A DNA stretch of 64,000 nucleotides from Distichodus sexfasciatus. Its lineage: Eukaryota; Chordata; Actinopteri; Characiformes; Distichodontidae. The notes under the pieces were generated by a model that worked only from the letters and a program-made list of their open reading frames with translations, was not told the origin of the DNA and did not search any database. Of the stretch, positions 62,001 through 64,000 are shown one piece after another. How positions within the stretch are numbered: the first letter of the stretch is position 1; every line of letters begins with the position of its first letter. The stretch covers positions 310,001-374,000 of the forward strand of contig JAVGVS010000046.1 of assembly GCA_032718565.1 (NCBI GenBank), read 5' to 3'. Both the position numbers and the translations under genes were made by a program.

Positions 62001-62184
62001 GAAGAGGAGGAGGGTAGGGAGGCACATCGTGAGCTGAACATGAGGAGCTGTGAGGTGAAGGAGCTGTCGAATGGACGGACACACACCACACTCCGACCAG
62101 CGCCACCTCGCACCTGCCAATCACGCTACAGGAGCATGCACTCTCGAGAGAAGAAAGCCACTCAGATGCTGGCTATTGTACTGG
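38091..62184 (+). CDS. drd3: D3 dopamine receptor, 3' end beyond window
   Basis: Six coding exons: 38091-38378, 42147-42259, 51376-51512, 54824-55017, 58951-59022 and 61809-62184 (phases 0,2,1,0,0,1). They encode 393 aa up to the start of TM6. N-glycosylation sites are NDS (12) and NYS (23). TM1-TM2 are in exon 1; TM3 D116 (amine-binding) and DRY 133-135 span exons 2-3. C109 and C185 form the usual disulfide. TM5 serines S196, S197 and S200 contact the catechol. FGFNTT and CSISNPDFVIYSS are D2/D3-like, and KELSNGR...SREKKATQMLAIVL is specific for DRD3. An 11-Glu run sits at 326-336 in intracellular loop 3. As a D2-like receptor it couples to Gi/o and lowers cAMP. The TM6-TM7 exon lies past 64000. 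Confidence 0.95.
38727..38967 (+). repeat. tRNA-derived SINE (family A)
   Basis: A box tggtagtgtaacggttaggg and B box ccggttcgaatcccagg are intact in form. They are followed by gaccggtaaaggta, aaatgcagaggtcacatttg and a final (tttcac)n-type tail. In drd3 intron 1. Confidence 0.82.
39355..39525 (+). repeat. SINE family B, diverged
   Basis: ggtttgaacctcagga, then gagcaaggcccataac and a ttgataagagcatctgataa tail resembling the L2 3' end. In drd3 intron 1. Confidence 0.55.
39526..42146. other. drd3 intron 1, remaining part
   Basis: Apart from SINE copies, no element with definable ends was recognised. A minus-strand 81-codon frame at 40562-40807 is basic and unfamiliar and is treated as chance. 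Confidence 0.4.
42425..43985 (+). mobile_element. Arm of the 'caaacttgc' fold-back element, split by a hAT
   Basis: 42425-42610 and 43871-43985 together match the right arm at 54080-54340 (gcaaatttgtcaccaaa, cactacaagtttgtcatt, accactagtgc, cattttgtttttgt). The hAT element at 42611-43862 interrupts that match exactly within gtcattac. In drd3 intron 2. Confidence 0.7.
42611..43862. mobile_element. hAT-type element with perfect 8-bp TSD
   Basis: Termini tagggatgcaccaatacg and cggtatcggtgcaaccctag are inverted. Both flanks are gtcattac (42603-42610 and 43863-43870). The element is 1252 bases with no transposase frame, so it is non-autonomous. Interior poly-A/T and GC-rich segments are unassigned. 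Confidence 0.85.
44257..44480 (+). repeat. tRNA-derived SINE (family A)
   Basis: Head gtttgtagtgtaacagttag, B box cagttcgaatcccggga, then aggtccccaagcactgct, aaatgcagaggtcacatatc and gtgcactgtgtgctgtgctg. In drd3 intron 2. Confidence 0.8.
45076..45381 (-). mobile_element. hAT-like MITE
   Basis: Ends taggagtgttgacattaatc and agtgaaagttcaaacctcta, with tgcatcgtgatgcatcgaga inside. Flanks gtgattac and gtgattgt form a 6-of-8 TSD. Its right end is the reverse complement of the left end of the element at 55253-56090, so both belong to one family. Confidence 0.65.
45457..45715 (+). repeat. tRNA-derived SINE (family A)
   Basis: Head atggtggcgtaatggttagg, B box ccggtttgaatcccag, aaatgcagaggtcacacttg, and tail atcactcactttcactt. 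In drd3 intron 2. Confidence 0.82.
45813..47322 (-). mobile_element. 5'-truncated L2/CR1-like LINE
   Basis: Minus-strand RT frame 47322-46279 (347 codons) has SNYRPISNLPFIGKIIEKV, LVLLDLSAAFDTVDHNILL, CGVPQGSILAPLLFSLYM and the catalytic YADDTQIYLAL. It breaks near 46280 at a run of T on the plus strand and resumes in 46415-45879 (KTIRQLQLVQNAAARILT... HWLPV). The 3' end is the familiar fish block of aaggc repeats plus aaatttatttatatagcac (45813-45880). Upstream of 47322 the element stops: no endonuclease remains. In drd3 intron 2, opposite to the gene. Confidence 0.85.
49025..49290 (-). repeat. SINE family C, reverse
   Basis: tttattcattatctgaacca, ggggaccggagcctgaccca, caacacaccgcagggcacac and gacaatttagagtcaccaat follow the reverse order of family C; the head is lost. 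Confidence 0.65.
49718..49835 (-). repeat. LINE 3'-end fragment with tcaaag repeats
   Basis: Four tandem gtcaaa units, then caactttattgtcatctctg and gagacgagacgacgtggctc. This is the reverse of the 3' block at 21480-21606 and is shared with 61020-61205. Confidence 0.65.
50172..50312. repeat. 140-base near-perfect hairpin
   Basis: gggccgattatgttgaaaaa at the left pairs with its complement ending ttcaacataatcggccc at the right; the arms are about 50 bases with a loop of about 40. Probably a palindromic MITE core. Confidence 0.7.
52434..52909. mobile_element. hAT-like MITE (drd3 intron 3)
   Basis: Termini tagggctgcacaatatatgg and ccaatatcatgcagccata are inverted. Flanks ttgtccac and atgtctac match at 6 of 8. 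AT-rich and non-coding. Confidence 0.65.
53505..53630 (+). repeat. Decayed repeat with 'ccatgtcagtgtcac' core
   Basis: agcacaacactcaccagcat, ccatgtcagtgtcaccgctg and cagctcacctgggtttctgt are shared with 7420-7520. Confidence 0.5.
53657..54340. mobile_element. Fold-back element (long palindrome) in drd3 intron 3
   Basis: The left arm (about 53657-53995) and right arm (about 54080-54340) are reverse complements along most of their length. The ends are ccttacaaaaacaaaatgtt and aacattttgtttttgtaagg. Inner matches include agtgaacttttggtgacaaa and its complement near 54130. About 85 bases separate the arms. No coding frame. The small ORFs here are products of the repeated caaacttgc/gcaaatttg words. 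Confidence 0.75.
55253..56090. mobile_element. hAT-like element nested in the 'AGCTAC' element
   Basis: Ends tagaggtgtgaaccttcact and attttcaacctccctac. Flanks cttgcgac (55245-55252) and ctcgcaac (56091-56098) match at 6 of 8. Same family as 45076-45381. Contains a SINE near 55605-55895. Confidence 0.7.
55605..55895 (+). repeat. SINE family C, nested
   Basis: B box gggttcgatccccgg, gcggagtttgcatgctctcc, ataggttaattggtgtgttg and a (gaat)n tail at about 55868-55895. It is the innermost of three layers. Confidence 0.75.
57418..58872. mobile_element. 'ggggtgtaaatc' hAT-like element with nested SINE
   Basis: The left end aggggtgtaaatcccaaatc and right end tgtggtttacacccct are inverted. Internal ttcaattcaggagccaga matches 22475, and the right third matches 27585-27715. 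A family A SINE lies at 57727-57955. The right end lies only about 80 bases before drd3 exon 5. Confidence 0.6.
57727..57955 (+). repeat. tRNA-derived SINE (family A)
   Basis: Head gttggtagcgtaatggctag, accggtaaaggtactactga region, gtccccaagcactgctccat, atgcagaggtcacatttggt. The B box is partly deleted. Confidence 0.75.
59095..60180. repeat. 'AGCTAC' hAT-like copy, left end lost
   Basis: gtagcttatcagtagcaaag, then caggtgtttctgattggcgt and an ending near agttatttccccaacaatg. The same words appear in order in the copy at 62217-63312. In drd3 intron 5. Confidence 0.5.
60882..60985 (-). repeat. SINE family A, 3' half, reverse
   Basis: agtgagtgattatttgtcac, cacagcacagcacacagtgc, tgacctctgcatttgacc. 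The tRNA head is replaced by other sequence after about 60975. Confidence 0.65.
61020..61205 (-). repeat. LINE 3'-end fragment, reverse
   Basis: gtcaaagtaaactttattgt, gacgagacgacgtggctcca, matching the reverse complement of 21330-21606. Confidence 0.62.
61300..61497. repeat. 'AGCTAC' hAT-like right-end fragment
   Basis: gtagctagctacttttttct, tagctttctgtagcttagct, with terminal agcttcctcaacactg. Confidence 0.5.
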
Positions 62185-62415
62185 GTGAGTACTGCTGCTA
62201 TGCGCAAATATTGCATCAGTTTTGGGGAAGCTACTTTTAATGGGTTTTAAGTTACAAGTTCATTGAGATTTAAAAGTAGTTAAGCTACAGCCTAGCTACA
62301 GTAGCTAACTACATCCAAGCTGTTTCACTGCTATGGATTCTTGTTTCCATCTTGGCCAAGGTGAACTCCATCCTCCGACTCCATCTTGCAGCTACCAGGG
62401 GTAGTAACATCACTA

Positions 62416-62935
62416 CAGGTAGTCTCCGAGTTATGATGGTTTGGCCTACAATTTTTCAATCTTATGATGACAATAGCGATACAACAAAATTGTCTACATA
62501 TTTTGAGTTTAGCACAGCAGGTAAACATAGCAGAGTATGCGGTACGATACGTTGGGACACTGGAAAGTGGAAAGTGAGTGATTATTTGTCATTGTAAACA
62601 TCAAATGTGACCTCTGCATTTGACCCATCCGTGAAGGAGCAGTGGAAAGCTGACAAGGGCAGCGCCCGGGGAGCAGTGCTTGGGGACGGTACCTTACTCA
62701 TGAGTAACTCATTGGTAACTTTACCGGTCCTGGATGCGAACCTGCAACCTGATCACGGGGAGAACACCCTACCCTTATGCCACCAACTGCCGGCTGTTTT
62801 ATACGCATCTCCCGCCTTGTGAGATGCGTCATTTTCGCCAGTTCAGTTGTTTCTGGTGTTTCTTGTATTTACAATATTTTCAGTTTACCTTGGGGTCATT
62901 GGAACGCATCTCCATTGTAAGTCCGGGACTACCTG
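62416..62935. mobile_element. Mariner-like MITE with TA target site
   Basis: Inverted ends caggtagtctccgagtta and taagtccgggactacctg. TA lies on both sides (62414-62415 and 62936-62937). Without the SINE it is about 290 bases. Confidence 0.7.
62567..62796 (-). repeat. tRNA-derived SINE (family A), innermost layer
   Basis: Reverse copy: aagtgagtgattatttgtca, ctctgcatttgacccatccg, gggagcagtgcttggggacg, gatcacggggagaacaccct and accaactgccg at the head. Confidence 0.8.
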
Positions 62936-63312
62936 TACTTGTAACATCGCTACTCCCCAAGCAGTATTAGCTAAAATTAGCGATGCTACTAACATAGCTA
63001 CTTTATTCAGTAGCTCATCAATAGTAAAGCTACTTGTAAAATGTTGTAGCTTTAAAACAAACTACTTTTTTTTTTACAAATAACAATTTAGCGTGGCAAA
63101 TTGCTATATTGTTACAAAAACTGCTATTATTTTTCTGTCATTACGAAGACAGGTGTTTCTGGTTGGTGTTGAATTGGCAGAAGTGGCATATGAAAACTAC
63201 TATACACTATATAAAACAGAACCTTGGCCCTAGCTTCAATACTTTTTAATCGTAAGTAGTGTTAATCATTGTTGTTTGAAATGGTACTGTTTTAAAGTAG
63301 CTTCTCCAACAA

Positions 63313-64000
63313 TAATTATAACATTGAGTCTGATAAAAATCATAGAGTCATGCAAAACCTTTCTTATATCACATGGGCAAAATTTGGACTTCCGCTGCCT
63401 ATTTCTCACCTAATTTCTGCTCAAATACAAACTCAGCATGATGCATTTCAGTCACAGATGGCCATATTTATCTCGATTATGATGTGCAAAAGATGACAGT
63501 TGCATGTTGAAATAATTGTTGCTTCGATGACATTGTGCAAGTTAGTTACTGTAGTCACTGACCTTAAAACCTGTAACACCTGGAAGAGGTTAGAAAATGG
63601 AGTATAATTGGAGGTATATGTTTTTTTTGTGAGGAGTTTGACACGTCCTCACACAATGAGATGTGCAAAACTGCCACATGCTAGAATACTAAGCGTTATT
63701 ATGCATAGGTACCCCTTTAATTAAGGAGAAGGTCATTGTTGAGATCTTGTGGAATTCAGACTTAATTAGGCAAACAATACTGACAATGTACAGCGTGATG
63801 TAGATTCATCTACTGCTGCTTTACGACTTCAGAGAAATGGATGTCACGTTTGGAGGACCTTTAAAGATTACTAACATACAGTATATAGTACTGTGAAAAA
63901 ATCATATTAATTCATATTTTGCTTCCAAGAAATCAGACTTTCTTTATTTTAAGGTGTTGTTTTGTAAAGTTGAGAAATAATATTTATATGATGTCTGCAC
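63313..64000. other. drd3 last intron, nothing recognised
   Basis: AT-rich intron sequence. I looked for the TM6-TM7 exon (usual FIVCWLPFF and NPVIY signatures) in all plus frames and did not find it. Confidence 0.5.

Larger units (their letters stand above)
62217..63312. mobile_element. 'AGCTAC' hAT-like element with two nested insertions
   Basis: Starts cagttttggggaagctac, 32 bases after the drd3 exon 6 donor, and ends near aaagtagcttctccaacaat. The middle holds a TA-flanked MITE (62416-62935), which holds a family A SINE (62567-62796). Confidence 0.62.

Noticed and set aside
61677..62124. Minus-strand frames up to 147 codons opposite drd3 exon 6
   Set aside because: They are shadows of the receptor coding exon; the Ser runs are the antisense of the Glu run.
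1..64000. Search for CRISPR arrays, operons, phage or viral genes
   Set aside because: None found; the repeats are eukaryotic transposons and microsatellites, and no retroviral gag or env-like frame was seen.

Overview
The window is vertebrate nuclear DNA from a ray-finned (teleost) fish. The genes have many exons with GT-AG introns, the proteins closely resemble vertebrate families, and the introns carry dense fish-type repeats: hAT and Tc1 elements, L2 and Rex1-like LINEs, and tRNA-derived SINEs. The repeat set is compatible with an otophysan (catfish or characin relative), but I cannot fix the species. No bacterial, phage or CRISPR features are present.

Five protein-coding genes can be read exon by exon. 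From left to right they are: ccdc58/mix23 (minus, 2489-5705, 144 aa, complete); fam162a (plus, 6936-14242, 157 aa, complete, divergent from ccdc58); kpna1, importin alpha (minus, 16641-25832, 538 aa, complete, convergent with fam162a); a mitochondrial-type single-domain rhodanese (plus, 33731-34965, 159 aa, TSTD1/TSTD3-like); and drd3, the D3 dopamine receptor (plus, 38091 to beyond 62184). drd3 has six coding exons here, and the last exon, with TM6-TM7, lies beyond the right edge. The ccdc58-fam162a-kpna1 block with these orientations is the vertebrate arrangement seen on human 3q21. A CpG-rich segment at 28380-28750 with NRF-1-type motifs is the likely kpna1 promoter.

Most remaining DNA is transposable elements, many nested. 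There are three sizeable broken LINEs: Rex1/CR1-like at 225-1559, L2 at about 29700-32935, and L2/CR1-like minus strand at 45813-47322. A Tc1-like element lies at 9016-10303. Several hAT-type elements have recognisable 8-bp target-site duplications (TSDs; 19469-20252, 42611-43862, 55040-56362 and others). Three tRNA-derived SINE families are present, one of them ending in the same 3' tail as the L2 LINE. The drd3 introns hold the deepest stacks: three layers in intron 4 and three in intron 6. A nearly perfect fold-back element sits in intron 3.

The genes have separate cellular roles: mitochondrial import or assembly, mitochondrial hypoxia response, nuclear import, sulfur transfer and dopamine signalling. 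They are neighbours by inherited synteny, not by shared function. I found no convincing new multi-gene system. The most notable signals are the nested insertion records, the fold-back element, a GC-AG intron whose acceptor tract is a CT microsatellite, a frame-preserving 72-bp exon in the drd3 third-loop region, and inverted 420-bp repeats flanking most of kpna1.
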